Numbered from the stretch's first letter, positions 44,532 through 53,294 are shown. The stretch is 64,000 nucleotides of DNA from Chitinimonas koreensis (GCF_014353015.1 NZ_CP060704.1:4675001-4739000); one strand, 5' to 3'. Program-made: numbers and translations. Notes: generated by a model not told the origin, from the letters alone.

Positions 44532-45656
44532 ATGGCTAAAAAAGATTTCTACGAAATCCTGGGCGTAAACAGGGACGCCAGCGACGAGGACATCAAGAAG
44601 TCCTATCGCAAGCTGGCGATGAAATACCACCCGGACCGCAACCCCGACAGCAAGGATGCCGAGGAGAAGTTCAAGGAGGCCAAGGAGGCCTACGAGATCC
44701 TGTCCGACGGCCAGAAGCGCGCGGCCTATGACCAGTACGGCCATGCCGGGGTCGACCCGCAGGCCGGCATGGGCGCCGGCGGCTTCGGCGGCGGCGGCTT
44801 CGCCGATGCCTTCGGCGACATCTTCGGCGACATCTTCGGCGGTGGCGGCGGCCGCGGCGGGCGTTCCAACGTCTATCGCGGCTCGGACCTGCGCTACAAC
44901 CTCGAGGTCAGCCTCGAGGAAGCGGCGCGCGGCACCGAGACCAAGATCAAGATCCCGACCCACGACGAGTGCGAGACCTGCCACGGTACCGGCGCCAAGC
45001 CGGGCACCCAGGCCAAGACCTGCGGCACCTGCGGCGGCCACGGCCAGGTGCGGGTGCAGCAGGGCTTCTTCTCGCTGCAGCAGACCTGCCCGACCTGCCA
45101 CGGCACCGGCAAGGTGATCCCCGATCCCTGCCGCACCTGCCACGGCGCCGGCCGGGTCAAGACCCACAAGACGCTCAACGTGAAGATCCCCGCCGGCGTC
45201 GACGAGGGCGATCGCATCCGCCTGTCGGGCGAGGGCGAGCCGGGCGTCAACGGCGGCCCGCCGGGCGACCTGTACGTGGTCATCCACCTCAAGGCGCACA
45301 GCGTGTTCGAGCGCGACGGCAGCGACCTGCATTGCGAGATGCCGATCAGCTTCGCCACCGCGGCGCTCGGCGGCGAGATCGAGATCCCGACGCTCGACGG
45401 CGCGGTCAAGCTCAAGATCCCGGCCGAGACCCAGACCGGCGCGGTGTTCCGCCTGCGCGGCAAGGGCATCAAGGGCGTGCGCAGCGCGGTTACCGGCGAC
45501 CTGATGTGTCACGTGGTGGTCGAGACGCCGGTCAAGCTGACCGACCGCCAGCGCGAGCTGCTGCGCGAATTCGAGACCATCAGCCTCGAGGACGACGCCA
45601 AGCACAACCCGCGCGCCAAGTCGTGGATGGACAAGGTGAAGGATTTCTTCAACTGA
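44532..45656 (+). CDS. dnaJ: Co-chaperone DnaJ (Hsp40)
   Basis: 374 residues. J domain DFYEILGVNRDASDEDIKKS with HPD at 33-35 (KYHPDRNPDS), a Gly/Phe-rich linker (GAGGFGGGGFADAFGDIFGD), four zinc motifs (CETCHGTG, CGTCGGHG, CPTCHGTG, CRTCHGAG) and the C-terminal client-binding and dimer domains. It delivers clients to DnaK. Its ribosome-binding site is weak (ACGGACACATG) because the inverted D array ends directly upstream, and no heat-shock promoter of its own is evident, so it relies on read-through from dnaK across the cassette. Confidence 0.97.
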   Translation: MAKKDFYEILGVNRDASDEDIKKSYRKLAMKYHPDRNPDSKDAEEKFKEAKEAYEILSDGQKRAAYDQYGHAGVDPQAGMGAGGFGGGGFADAFGDIFGDIFGGGGGRGGRSNVYRGSDLRYNLEVSLEEAARGTETKIKIPTHDECETCHGTGAKPGTQAKTCGTCGGHGQVRVQQGFFSLQQTCPTCHGTGKVIPDPCRTCHGAGRVKTHKTLNVKIPAGVDEGDRIRLSGEGEPGVNGGPPGDLYVVIHLKAHSVFERDGSDLHCEMPISFATAALGGEIEIPTLDGAVKLKIPAETQTGAVFRLRGKGIKGVRSAVTGDLMCHVVVETPVKLTDRQRELLREFETISLEDDAKHNPRAKSWMDKVKDFFN

Positions 45657-45702
45657 TCCGCCGCGCGACGCGCCCGCGCCGATTGCACGTCGGCACCAGC
45701 GA

Positions 45703-45730
45703 ACAGGCCCTGCGGGGCCTGTCGCTTTTT
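45703..45730 (+). terminator. Terminator after dnaJ
   Basis: Stem ACAGGCCC / GGGCCTGT with a 4-base loop, then CGCTTTTT. It closes the grpE-dnaK-dnaJ unit about 45 bases past the dnaJ stop. Confidence 0.85.
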
Positions 45731-45861
45731 GCGCCGCCGGCCAGCCGCCGTCACGTCCGGGCCATGACAAACGTCACGGTCATGTCCTGACGCTTGCGAC
45801 TGCCGTGCGCCGCGCGCCACGGGAACAATGGCAGCCATCCCAACCCGTGGAGCAGACCGCG

Positions 45862-46011
45862 ATGTGCCCTTCCCTTTCCGCTCGGCCGATCGTCGTGATC
45901 GCCGCCATCGCCGTCGCGCTGCTGTCGGCGCCGCCGCCGGCCAAGCGCAGCCCGGCCGACCGCACCGCCCCCGCCGCGCAGCCCGCCCACCGCGCGCCGA
46001 ACGCCGCCTGA
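45862..46011 (+). CDS. Small secreted or membrane-tethered peptide, 49 residues
   Basis: ATG 45862 opens MCPSLSARPIVVIAAIAVAL, a single hydrophobic stretch, then a Pro/Ala/Arg-rich tail (PPPAKRSPADRTAPAAQPAH). No good ribosome-binding site is seen and nothing is recognised. It is plausible only because a similar small membrane-protein gene follows 26 bases later on the same strand and both precede a sensor kinase. Confidence 0.35.
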   Translation: MCPSLSARPIVVIAAIAVALLSAPPPAKRSPADRTAPAAQPAHRAPNAA

Positions 46012-46036
46012 CCGCCAGCCCAACCCGGAGCCCGCC

Positions 46037-46249
46037 ATGCAATCGACCCAGCGCGCCGCCGTGGTCGGCATCGTCTGCGGCCTGTTCGGCCTCGGCGCCG
46101 GCAGCTGCTTCGGCATCGGCCAGTTGCCGCAGCCGTGCGACCCCGCCCTGCTGCTGCGCAGCGCGGGCGGCCTGGTCCTGCTGGCCGGCCTGTGCGGCTC
46201 GCTCGGCGGCGCGCTGTTCGCCTGGCTCGGCCCACGCGCCCCGCGCTGA
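46037..46249 (+). CDS. Small two-helix membrane protein, 70 residues
   Basis: ATG 46037 with a GGAG ribosome-binding site at 46026-46029. Helix 1 is AAVVGIVCGLFGLGAGSCFG; after a loop with QLPQPCDP, helix 2 is SAGGLVLLAGLCGSLGGALF, ending in a basic RAPR. Four cysteines sit in or near the helices. No family is recognised. It lies directly upstream of the DesK-like kinase at 46298 and might be its membrane partner or be expressed with it. Confidence 0.55.
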   Translation: MQSTQRAAVVGIVCGLFGLGAGSCFGIGQLPQPCDPALLLRSAGGLVLLAGLCGSLGGALFAWLGPRAPR

Positions 46250-46297
46250 CGGCGCCGTCCAGCCCACGCTATGCTCGTCCCACCCGGAGACATCGCC

Positions 46298-47395
46298 ATG
46301 TTCCAGTCCCAAACCCTCAAGCAACGTTGCAGCCAGCTCGCCGGCCCGATCGGCTCGCTGCTGTGGCTCGGCTTCCTCTACGCCCCGCTGCTCGACCGCG
46401 CCCGCGACTGGGGCGCGATCTTCGACCTGCAGCTCACGCTCCTCGCCACCGCGCTGTTCCTGCCGCTCCACTTCTGGAGCTACTACGCCAGCGGGCCGCG
46501 GCTGTGGATCTCGCAGGCCGGCATCTTCCTGATCGGCCTGTGGCTGATGCCGCACAACCCGGCGGCCCATACGCTGTTCATCTACGCCGGCCTGCCCGGC
46601 GAGCGCGCCGGCCGGCGCGAGGCCTTCATCGGCATGTTCGCGGTCACCGCCGCGGCCTTCGTGGCCTTCGACCACTACCAGATGAGCGGCTCCTATTTCG
46701 GCGTCACCGCCGGCCTGATCCTCGGCCTCGGCTCGACCATGCTGGGCCAGCGCGAGGCGCGCAGATCGAAGCAGGCGATCGCCGAGAAGGACGTCGAGAT
46801 CGCCCGGCTGGCCAAGGTGGCCGAGCGCGAGCGGATCGCCCGCGACCTGCACGACCTGCTCGGCCATACGCTGAGCCTGATCGCGCTCAAGGCCGAGCTC
46901 GGCCACAAGCTGGCCGCCGCCGAGCCCGAGCGCGCCGCGGCCGAGATGAAGGAGGTCGCCGCCACCGCGCGCCAGGCGCTGACCGAGGTGCGCCAGGCCA
47001 TCGTCGGGCTGCGCTCGGTCAGCCTGCCCGAGGCGATCGAGCGCGCCGACGCGGCGCTGCGTGCGGCCGGCGTCGAGACCACGCTGGGGCTGGCGCCGAT
47101 CCCGCAGCTCGACGCGGCGGCCGAGCATGCGCTGGCGCAGGCGGCGATGGAGGCCAGCACCAATATCGTCCGCCATGCCTCGGCCCGGCGGGCCGAGCTG
47201 CGGCTGCGCGAGGTGGACCGGCAGCTGACGCTGACGGTCAGCGACGACGGCCAGGGCATCGGCGAGGCGAGCGCCGGCCAGGGCCTGGCCGGCATGCGCG
47301 AGCGGCTCGAAGCGGTCGGCGGCCGGCTCGAGATCGCTGCGGCGCGGCCCGGCACGCTGCTGCTGGCGACCGTGCCGCTGGCGCAGCGGGGTTGA
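46298..47395 (+). CDS. DesK-like sensor histidine kinase (HisKA_3 type), without adjacent response regulator
   Basis: 365 residues from ATG 46298, which has a GGAG site eight bases upstream; ATG 46271 does not. Five or six N-terminal transmembrane helices (GSLLWLGFLYAPLL, LLATALFLPLHFWSYYA, AFIGMFAVTAAAFVAF, and others) with little periplasmic sequence, as in DesK. Phospho-acceptor box ERERIARDLHDLLGHTLSLI (His in LHDLLGH), N box EASTNIVRHASA, G boxes DDGQGIGEAS and GQGLAGMRERL. It senses a membrane-borne signal. The expected LuxR-type response regulator does not follow; murI does. Confidence 0.9.
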   Translation: MFQSQTLKQRCSQLAGPIGSLLWLGFLYAPLLDRARDWGAIFDLQLTLLATALFLPLHFWSYYASGPRLWISQAGIFLIGLWLMPHNPAAHTLFIYAGLPGERAGRREAFIGMFAVTAAAFVAFDHYQMSGSYFGVTAGLILGLGSTMLGQREARRSKQAIAEKDVEIARLAKVAERERIARDLHDLLGHTLSLIALKAELGHKLAAAEPERAAAEMKEVAATARQALTEVRQAIVGLRSVSLPEAIERADAALRAAGVETTLGLAPIPQLDAAAEHALAQAAMEASTNIVRHASARRAELRLREVDRQLTLTVSDDGQGIGEASAGQGLAGMRERLEAVGGRLEIAAARPGTLLLATVPLAQRG

Positions 47396-47445
47396 GCGTC
47401 GGCCCGCATGGATACCGCTATTCCAGCAATCGACCCGCGGGGGTG

Positions 47446-47555
47446 GTAGGTCGGACTTCAGTCCGACCTACGGTGGCCGAGCACCGTAGGAGCGGCTTCA
47501 GCCGCGAATGCTGTCGGTTGAGCACTCGACCATTCGCGGCTGAAGCCGCTCCTAC
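47446..47555. repeat. Family B hairpin and family A palindrome between the kinase gene and murI
   Basis: 47446-47471 is a minimal B copy, a perfect palindrome GTAGGTCGGACTTCAG + TCCGACCTAC with no loop. 47486-47555 is an A copy with arms GTAGGAGCGGCTTCAGCCGC and GCGGCTGAAGCCGCTCCTAC and 24 bases between the AATG/CATT ends. No gene is present in the 229-base gap. Confidence 0.8.
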
Positions 47556-47592
47556 GCGGCCCTCCTCGCCGCTCACCCCGCCGCCGCTGGCG

Positions 47593-47598
47593 TAGAAT
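47593..47598 (+). promoter_or_regulatory. Candidate -10 box (TAGAAT) for murI
   Basis: GCGTAGAATCGCGCC lies 27 bases before ATG 47625, matching the boxes before selO and the DUF1289 gene; an AGGAG ribosome-binding site follows at 47611. Confidence 0.45.
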
Positions 47599-47624
47599 CG
47601 CGCCTTCGCCAGGAGCCCCACCCC

Positions 47625-48434
47625 ATGCCTTCCCCGCTCGCCTCGCGCCCCATCGGCGTCTTCGATTCCGGCATCGGCGGCCTCACCGTCACCCGCGCGC
47701 TGATGGAACGGCTGCCGTTCGAGGACATCGTCTACTTCGGCGATACCGCGCGCGTGCCCTACGGCGTCAAGTCGGTCGCCACCATCGAGCAGTTCACCCA
47801 GCAGATCGTCGACTTCCTGCTGCAGCAGGAGGTGAAGCTCCTGGTGATCGCCTGCAACACCATCTCGGCGGTGGCCGCGCACAAGATCCGCAGCCGCGTG
47901 TCGGTGCCGGTGATCGACGTGATCGAGGCCGGCGCGCGCAACGCGGTGGCGGTGACGCGCAACCACGCGATCGGCGTGATCGCCACCCCGACCACCGTCA
48001 ACAGCAATGCCTATGCGCGCGGCGTGCACGCGCTGAACGCCGAGGCGCGCATCTACTCGCAGGCCTGCCCGCTGCTGGTTCCGCTGGTCGAGGAGGGCTG
48101 GCTCGACCACCCGGTGACGCGGCTGACGGTGCAGGAATACCTGAAGCCGGTGCTGGCCGAGCGCATCGACACCCTGGTGCTCGGCTGCACCCATTACCCG
48201 CTGCTCAAGCCGCTGCTGGCGCAGGAGATCGGCGCCGGCATCGCACTGGTCGATTCGGCCGTCAGCGTGGCCGAGCAGGTGGCCGCCGTGCTCGGCCAGC
48301 TCGACCTGGCCAACCCGCAACGCATCGAGCCGACCTACCGCTACTACGTGACCGACATCCCGCTGCGCTTCCAGACCGTGGGCGAGCGCTTCCTCGGCCG
48401 CAGCCTCAAGCACCTGGAGATGGTGGCGCTGTAG
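47625..48434 (+). CDS. murI: Glutamate racemase
   Basis: 269 residues; makes D-glutamate for peptidoglycan. The start IGVFDSGIGGLTVTRALMER, GDTARVPYG, the first catalytic Cys in VIACNTISAVA and the second in LVLGCTHYPLLKPLL are all present. Cytosolic. It has its own -10 box and ribosome-binding site. It is separated from purB by a degenerate A-type repeat block. Confidence 0.96.
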   Translation: MPSPLASRPIGVFDSGIGGLTVTRALMERLPFEDIVYFGDTARVPYGVKSVATIEQFTQQIVDFLLQQEVKLLVIACNTISAVAAHKIRSRVSVPVIDVIEAGARNAVAVTRNHAIGVIATPTTVNSNAYARGVHALNAEARIYSQACPLLVPLVEEGWLDHPVTRLTVQEYLKPVLAERIDTLVLGCTHYPLLKPLLAQEIGAGIALVDSAVSVAEQVAAVLGQLDLANPQRIEPTYRYYVTDIPLRFQTVGERFLGRSLKHLEMVAL

Positions 48435-48445
48435 CGGTAGGCCAT

Positions 48446-48572
48446 GTAGGAACGGCTTCGGCCGCGATTCGCGGGGCTGCCACCATCGTCGTTCGCTGCC
48501 AAAGCCGTGGCTATGCAGGATCGAACGTCACGTGGCGGAGATGCCACCATTCGCGGCCAAAGCCGCTCCTAC
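48446..48572. repeat. Degenerate family A repeats, probably two copies
   Basis: Left end GTAGGAACGGCTTCGGCCGC, middle partial arm GTTCGCTGCCAAAGCCGTGG, right end TTCGCGGCCAAAGCCGCTCC-TAC. It looks like two A palindromes merged or one with an inserted partial copy. Together with the purB promoter it fills the 294-base gap. Confidence 0.65.
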
Positions 48573-48681
48573 ATGATCGAGCGCAGGTCGAACCAGCGGT
48601 GCCGCCCGCAACCCGTGCCACATCTGCCCGAGCCTGTGAACCGGCTTGTTGTCGCAGGGGCAGCACGAAAGAGCCGCGTGC

Positions 48682-48687
48682 TACAAT
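48682..48687 (+). promoter_or_regulatory. Candidate -10 box (TACAAT) for purB
   Basis: GTGCTACAATCGCGGGC lies 42 bases before ATG 48729. No convincing -35 hexamer at 17 bases. Confidence 0.4.
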
Positions 48688-48728
48688 CGCGGGCTTGTTT
48701 TGATTGAGATTTTTCCGAGATTTTCGCC

Positions 48729-50096
48729 ATGACCCTTTCGACGCTCACCGCCCTTTCGCCGCTCGACGGCCGTTACCACAAGCAGGTCGACGTCCTGCGC
48801 GACTGCTTCAGCGAATTCGCGCTGATCAAGTACCGGGTCAAGGTCGAGGTCGAATGGCTCAAGGCCCTGGCGGCCGAACCGGGCGTGATCGAAGTACCGG
48901 CCTTCTCCGCCGCCACCATCGCCGAGCTCGACGAAGTGGTCGCGCATTTCTCCGAAGGCCACGCCGAAGAGGTGAAGGCGATCGAGAGCCGCACCAACCA
49001 CGACGTCAAGGCGGTCGAGTACTGGCTCAAGGAACGGCTGTCGGGCAACCCGGAGATCGGCCCGGTCAGCGAATTCCTCCATTTCGCCTGCACCAGCGAA
49101 GACATCAACAACCTGTCGCACGGCCTGATGCTGCAGGCCGGCCGCACCGCCACGCTGCCGCGGCTCGAAGGCATCCTGGCGCGCCTGAAGACGCTGGCGC
49201 ACGCGCTGGCCGACAAGCCGATGATGTCGCGCACCCACGGCCAGCCGGCCACGCCGACCACCATGGGCAAGGAACTGGCCAACGTCGCCTACCGGCTCGA
49301 GCGCCAGCTCGAGCGCATCGCCGCGGTCGAGCTGCTGGGCAAGATCAACGGCGCGGTCGGCAACTACAACGCCCACCTGGCCGCCTACCCCGACGTCGAC
49401 TGGCCGGCCTTCGCCCAGCGCTTCGTCGAATCGCTCGGCCTGACCTTCAACCCCTACACGATCCAGATCGAGCCGCACGATTACATGAGCGAGCTGTACG
49501 ACAGCTTCGCCCGCATCAACACGATCCTGATCGACATGAACCGCGACATCTGGGGCTATATCTCGCTCGGCTTCTTCAAGCAGAAGGTCAAGGAAGGCGA
49601 AGTCGGCAGCTCGACCATGCCGCACAAGGTCAACCCGATCGACTTCGAGAACTCGGAAGGCAACCTCGGCCTCGCCAACGCCATGCTGACCCACCTGAGC
49701 CAGAAGCTGCCGATCTCGCGCTGGCAGCGCGACCTGACCGACTCGACCGTGCTGCGCAACATGGGCGTGGCGCTCGGCTACGCGGTGCTGGGCTACGCCT
49801 CGGCGATCAAGGGCCTGGACAAGCTCGAGGCCAACCCGGCCGCGATGGCCGCCGACCTCGACGCCAACTGGGAAGTGCTGGCCGAGCCGATCCAGACCGT
49901 GATGCGCCGCTACGCGGTGCCGAACGCCTACGAGCAGCTCAAGGACCTGACGCGCGGCAAGGCCGGCATCAACCGCGACACGCTGCACGCCTTCATCCGC
50001 ACGCTGGCGATCCCGGAACCGGAACGCGCCCGCCTGCTCGAACTGACGCCGGCCAGCTACCTCGGCCGCGCCGTCGAACTCGCCCGGAACATCTGA
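48729..50096 (+). CDS. purB: Adenylosuccinate lyase
   Basis: 455 residues; acts twice in purine synthesis (SAICAR to AICAR, and adenylosuccinate to AMP). Fumarase/aspartase superfamily: the opening LTALSPLDGRYHKQVDVLRD, FLHFACTSEDINNLSHGLML, SRTHGQPATPTTMGKELANV and the signature GSSTMPHKVNPIDFENSEGN (flexible catalytic-Ser loop). The C-terminal KDLTRGKAGINRDTLHAFI is the E. coli-type long form. Monocistronic, closed by the hairpin at 50130. Confidence 0.97.
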   Translation: MTLSTLTALSPLDGRYHKQVDVLRDCFSEFALIKYRVKVEVEWLKALAAEPGVIEVPAFSAATIAELDEVVAHFSEGHAEEVKAIESRTNHDVKAVEYWLKERLSGNPEIGPVSEFLHFACTSEDINNLSHGLMLQAGRTATLPRLEGILARLKTLAHALADKPMMSRTHGQPATPTTMGKELANVAYRLERQLERIAAVELLGKINGAVGNYNAHLAAYPDVDWPAFAQRFVESLGLTFNPYTIQIEPHDYMSELYDSFARINTILIDMNRDIWGYISLGFFKQKVKEGEVGSSTMPHKVNPIDFENSEGNLGLANAMLTHLSQKLPISRWQRDLTDSTVLRNMGVALGYAVLGYASAIKGLDKLEANPAAMAADLDANWEVLAEPIQTVMRRYAVPNAYEQLKDLTRGKAGINRDTLHAFIRTLAIPEPERARLLELTPASYLGRAVELARNI

Positions 50097-50129
50097 GGGA
50101 CTGTGGCGCGCGCGATCACTGCAGCTCAG

Positions 50130-50152
50130 GCCCCCGGCAAAGCCGGGGGCTT
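50130..50152 (+). terminator. Terminator hairpin after purB
   Basis: Perfect 9-bp stem GCCCCCGGC / GCCGGGGGC with an AAA loop, followed by TT. Same design as the hairpins at 6309 and 22549. Confidence 0.7.
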
Positions 50153-50190
50153 ACGATCATCTCGTGCTCGACGGCCTCTCTTGATTCATT

Positions 50191-50280
50191 CCTACTCCCC
50201 CGCCCTCGCCACCCCGGGGTCCCGTGAAGTCGAAGGCTTCGCGGGTGGGCCTGAGGGTGCCTCGCTGCGCTCGAGGGTGG
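50191..50280. repeat. Diverged E element before the DUF945 gene
   Basis: CCTACTCCCCCGCCCTCGCC is shared with the copy at 22616, then CACCCCGGGGTCCCGTGAAG and CTTCGCGGGTGGGCCTGAGG, ending GGTGCCTCGCTGCGCTCGAG. The central hairpin has been replaced by a different palindromic stretch (CGTGAAGTCGAAGGCTTCGCG). Confidence 0.6.
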
Positions 50281-50328
50281 ATGAATCAACCGTATGTGCG
50301 TCAGCCACCTAGCCAACAAGGTCTCCCC

Positions 50329-51840
50329 GTGAACCAGAAGCAGAAACTCCCTATCCTCATCGGCGCCGCCGTCGGCGCGCTGGCCATCGCCTACACCGGC
50401 GCGAGCTGGTGGGCCGGCAAGCAGGCCGAGATCACGCTGGCCAAGCAGCACCGGCTGATCGCCGACCTGCCCTACTTCGTGGTCAAGTCGCGCGACTACC
50501 AGCGCGGCGTGTTCAGCTCGCACGAGCGCACCACCATCGCGCTGAACCCGACGCTGGCGGCGCCCTATCTAGAGATGCTCAAGCTGGCCGGCGAGGACGC
50601 CCCCAAGCTCGAGCTGAGCTACACCCAGACCGTGCGGCACGGCCCGCTGCCGTTGCTGCTGTCGGGCAACCCGACGCCGCTCAAGGCGGCGGTGACCACC
50701 GACGTCGAGTTCAACGCCGACACCCAGGCGGTGCTGAAGAAGATCTTCGGCGAGCAGAAGCCCTTGCAGATCGAGAACCGCATCCGCTTCGACGACGACG
50801 GCGTGTTCTCGGTCAAGGTGCCGGCCTTCACCTACGAAGAGACGCTGGCCAAGGTCAAGGCGGTCTGGCAGGGGCTCGACGCCACGCTGGCCTACGGCGG
50901 CGACTTCAACAAGGTCGACATCGCCGCCGTCGCGCCCGGCCTGACCTTCCAGGCCGGCCCCAAGGGCTCGCTCGAGGTCAAGGACCTGCGCTTCGAGGCG
51001 CACAACGCGCGCGGCCGCGCCGGCATCATGCTCGGCGAGGGCAAGCTGTCGCTCGCCTCGGCCCACTTCACCCAGACCGAAGGCCGCAATATCGACGCCA
51101 GGCTCGAAGCGCTGAGCTACCTGGTCAAGACCGCCGAACAGGGCGAGTTCATCGATTCCAGCGGCGACGTGGCCGCCAAGACGCTGGTGCTCAACGGCAA
51201 GAGCTACGGCCCGGCCAAGCTGTCGGTGGCGGCCACCCACCTGCACGGCCCGACGCTGGCCAAGCTGTCCAAGATCGTCTCGAAGATCCAGCGCGAGATC
51301 CCCGATCCGCGCCAGCAGGCCGCGGCGATGTTCGACGCCTTCCGCAAGGACGGCAAGCCGCTGCTGCGCAACGACCCGGCGCTGGCGATCAAGGAACTGA
51401 CGGTGAAGCTGCCCGAGGGCGAGGTGTCGGTGAAGGCCGACCTGGCGCTCAAAGGCTTCGAGGACCAGGACCTCGACATGCCGATCAAGCTGCTGGAAAA
51501 GCTCGACGCCAACGCCGACATCAAGCTGCCCAAGCAGGTGATCGAGACCTACGTGCTGTGGCAGGCGCGCGGCATGATCGCGATCGACACCGAGGACGGC
51601 GATCATCCCGATGCCTCCGAGCTCGACAACCTGGCGCGCAACCTGATGGAAAGCCAGATCCGCAAGCTGGCCGATCAGAACCTGATCCGCATCGACGGCG
51701 AGATGCTGAGCGCCACCGCCAAGTGGCAGAAGGGCCGGCTCAGCGTGAACGGCAAGGCGATCCCGCTGCCGTGGCAGGCCACCGCGCCGGCCGAAGCGGA
51801 AGCCGGCGACGAGGACGAAGACGCCGCCGCAGTGCAATAG
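50329..51840 (+). CDS. DUF945 family protein (YdgA-like)
   Basis: 503 residues from GTG 50329, with AAGG at 50318; upstream ATGs at 50224 and 50281 read repeat-derived sequence. An N-terminal membrane anchor (LPILIGAAVGALAIAYTGAS) carries a large periplasmic domain rich in beta strands: WWAGKQAEITLAKQHRLIAD, SRDYQRGVFSSHERTTIALN, then repeats of LxVKLPEGEVSVKADLALKG type. This is the DUF945 fold of AsmA-like envelope proteins, function unknown. The acidic C-terminus (AEAGDEDEDAAAVQ) is notable. Single-gene unit with a good terminator. Confidence 0.85.
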   Translation: MNQKQKLPILIGAAVGALAIAYTGASWWAGKQAEITLAKQHRLIADLPYFVVKSRDYQRGVFSSHERTTIALNPTLAAPYLEMLKLAGEDAPKLELSYTQTVRHGPLPLLLSGNPTPLKAAVTTDVEFNADTQAVLKKIFGEQKPLQIENRIRFDDDGVFSVKVPAFTYEETLAKVKAVWQGLDATLAYGGDFNKVDIAAVAPGLTFQAGPKGSLEVKDLRFEAHNARGRAGIMLGEGKLSLASAHFTQTEGRNIDARLEALSYLVKTAEQGEFIDSSGDVAAKTLVLNGKSYGPAKLSVAATHLHGPTLAKLSKIVSKIQREIPDPRQQAAAMFDAFRKDGKPLLRNDPALAIKELTVKLPEGEVSVKADLALKGFEDQDLDMPIKLLEKLDANADIKLPKQVIETYVLWQARGMIAIDTEDGDHPDASELDNLARNLMESQIRKLADQNLIRIDGEMLSATAKWQKGRLSVNGKAIPLPWQATAPAEAEAGDEDEDAAAVQ

Positions 51841-51863
51841 CGGCCGCGTCCACCCCGCCAAGC

Positions 51864-51891
51864 AAAACGCCCGGTCGATGCCGGGCGTTTT
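51864..51891. terminator. Bidirectional terminator between the DUF945 gene and ppnP
   Basis: Perfect 11-bp stem AAAACGCCCGG / CCGGGCGTTTT with a 6-base loop; T-runs on both strands serve the two convergent genes. Confidence 0.85.
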
Positions 51892-51928
51892 GCTTTGGGG
51901 CGCGGCATGCGTACCCGCGCCGTCAGCC

Positions 51929-52210
51929 TCAGCGGTATTCGCACAGGTAGGCGGTATCGACCGCCACCTTGAGCTGGAAGCGGCTGTCGCCCGGCACCTC
52001 GAAGCGCGCACCGGCGCCGAATGCCTGCCAGCCCGCGCTGCCCGGCAGTTTCACCGTCAGCTCGCCGGCGATCACCTGCATCACCTCGCGCTGGGCGGTG
52101 CCGAACTCGTATTCGCCCGGCGCCATCACGCCGATGGTGGCTGGGCCTTCCGCCATGCCGAAGCCGATCGATTTGACCGTGCCGCCGAAGTATTCGTTGA
52201 CCTTGAACAT
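51929..52210 (-). CDS. ppnP: Pyrimidine/purine nucleoside phosphorylase PpnP
   Basis: 93 residues, the full length of this small cupin (formerly DUF1255, YaiE). It phosphorolyses several nucleosides to base and ribose-1-phosphate. Seen: MFKVNEYFGGTVKSIGFGMA, GPATIGVMAPGEYEFGTAQR, EVMQVIAGELTVKLPGS (cupin strands) and FEVPGDSRFQLKVAVDTAYL, with the terminal CEYR. Start chosen at ATG 52210. Monocistronic. Confidence 0.93.
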   Translation of the reverse strand: MFKVNEYFGGTVKSIGFGMAEGPATIGVMAPGEYEFGTAQREVMQVIAGELTVKLPGSAGWQAFGAGARFEVPGDSRFQLKVAVDTAYLCEYR

Positions 52211-52543
52211 GTGCGCTGACCTCGTCGAAGAGTGGGGAGCAGGCGAGTATGCCCAGGCCGGCCGGGACGGACCATAACTTGTGATTCGGCGCTTAGAACC
52301 GGCCGGACATGGCGGGGCGGATGAAGATTGACCGAACCACGCCAGTCCGCCGAGGCGCAGCAAGGGCTCCTCGGCGGGTCTTCGCATCCCGGGTGGGGAG
52401 GGATTGATCCTTCGTCGGGAAGGCTTTTGTAGGAGCGGCTTCAGCCGCGAATGGCGAAGGCGGAACTGGCGCTTTCGCGGCTGAAGCCGCTCCTACGGGT
52501 TTCCACTCCGCGATCCGGGCAGAGCAGGAAGCCCGCGGCGGCC
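52211..52543. repeat. Gene-free stretch with a family A palindrome (52429-52496)
   Basis: The right part is an A copy with arms GTAGGAGCGGCTTCAGCCGC and GCGGCTGAAGCCGCTCCTAC. Between ppnP and the repeat lies AGTCCGCCGAGGCGCAGCAA ... CTCCTCGGCGGG, a looser hairpin. No coding frame is convincing; the promoter of ppnP should lie at its left end. Confidence 0.7.
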
Positions 52544-53227
52544 TCAGTCCGGCAGCCAGCCCGGCGCCAGCAGGCACAGCGCCGCCAGCCGCTCGATCAC
52601 GTCGCCGGCGAAGAAGCCCGGCCGGGCGTCCTCGGCGTCGACGATGCCGACCAGCGCGCCGGCCTCGTCGAACAGCGGCAGGCAGGCCTCGCTGCGCACT
52701 TCGAGATCGCAGGTGTAGTAGGCGCCGCCGGCGTCGCGCCAGTCGGCCACGTCGTCGATCAGGCGGGCCTGGCCGCTCAGGCCGACCGCGCTGTTGTTCG
52801 AATGCGCGGCGAAGTCCTCGGTCAGCGGGAATTCGGCGCGGCTGGGCTTGCCGACGTAGGCCAGCTTGACCAGCGCCGGTCCGGCCGCCACGGCGCGCGC
52901 CTGGTAGACGCCGATCCAGCCGCAGCCGGTCTCGGCGGCGAAGCGGCGGGTCAGCTCGGTCAGCACTTCGAGCCGCAGCGAGATTTCCTCGCTCGTGCCG
53001 CCGAGCGCGGCGGCCAGGTCGTAAGGCGCCTCGGCGAGCTGGTCGGGCAGCGAGCAGGCGCCGCCTTCGCCGAGTTCGGGCACGCGGTAGCTGTAGAGCA
53101 CGGCGACGTCGCGCGGCAGGCGCGCGGTCTCGGCGATTTCGGTGTAGGCGGCGAGGTGGCCGGCAATGCGCTCGGCGTCGAGCGGGCGGGCAAGGCCGGC
53201 GCGGTCGAGGTAGTCGGCAGGGGTCAT
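52544..53227 (-). CDS. GAF-domain protein
   Basis: 227 residues from ATG 53227 (MTPADYLDRAGLARPLDAER). After a helical N-terminal part, residues 90-225 look like a GAF domain of the free-methionine-R-sulfoxide-reductase type: WIGVYQARAVAAGPALVKLA, YVGKPSRAEFPLTEDFAAHS, then VADWRDAGGAYYTCDLEVRS (YYTCD) and EACLPLFDEAGALVGIVDAE. It ends DARPGFFAGDVIERLAALCL. The Cys positions resemble but do not prove fRMsr activity; a small-molecule sensor is the alternative. It is the downstream neighbour of the MHYT-GGDEF-EAL gene on the same strand, 67 bases apart, and may be expressed with it. Confidence 0.8.
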   Translation of the reverse strand: MTPADYLDRAGLARPLDAERIAGHLAAYTEIAETARLPRDVAVLYSYRVPELGEGGACSLPDQLAEAPYDLAAALGGTSEEISLRLEVLTELTRRFAAETGCGWIGVYQARAVAAGPALVKLAYVGKPSRAEFPLTEDFAAHSNNSAVGLSGQARLIDDVADWRDAGGAYYTCDLEVRSEACLPLFDEAGALVGIVDAEDARPGFFAGDVIERLAALCLLAPGWLPD

Positions 53228-53294
53228 GGATCGGCTCGGGTCAAGGAACGCGGCGATTCTACGGGGAATCGGCCGCCGCGGTCGCGCGCACGGC

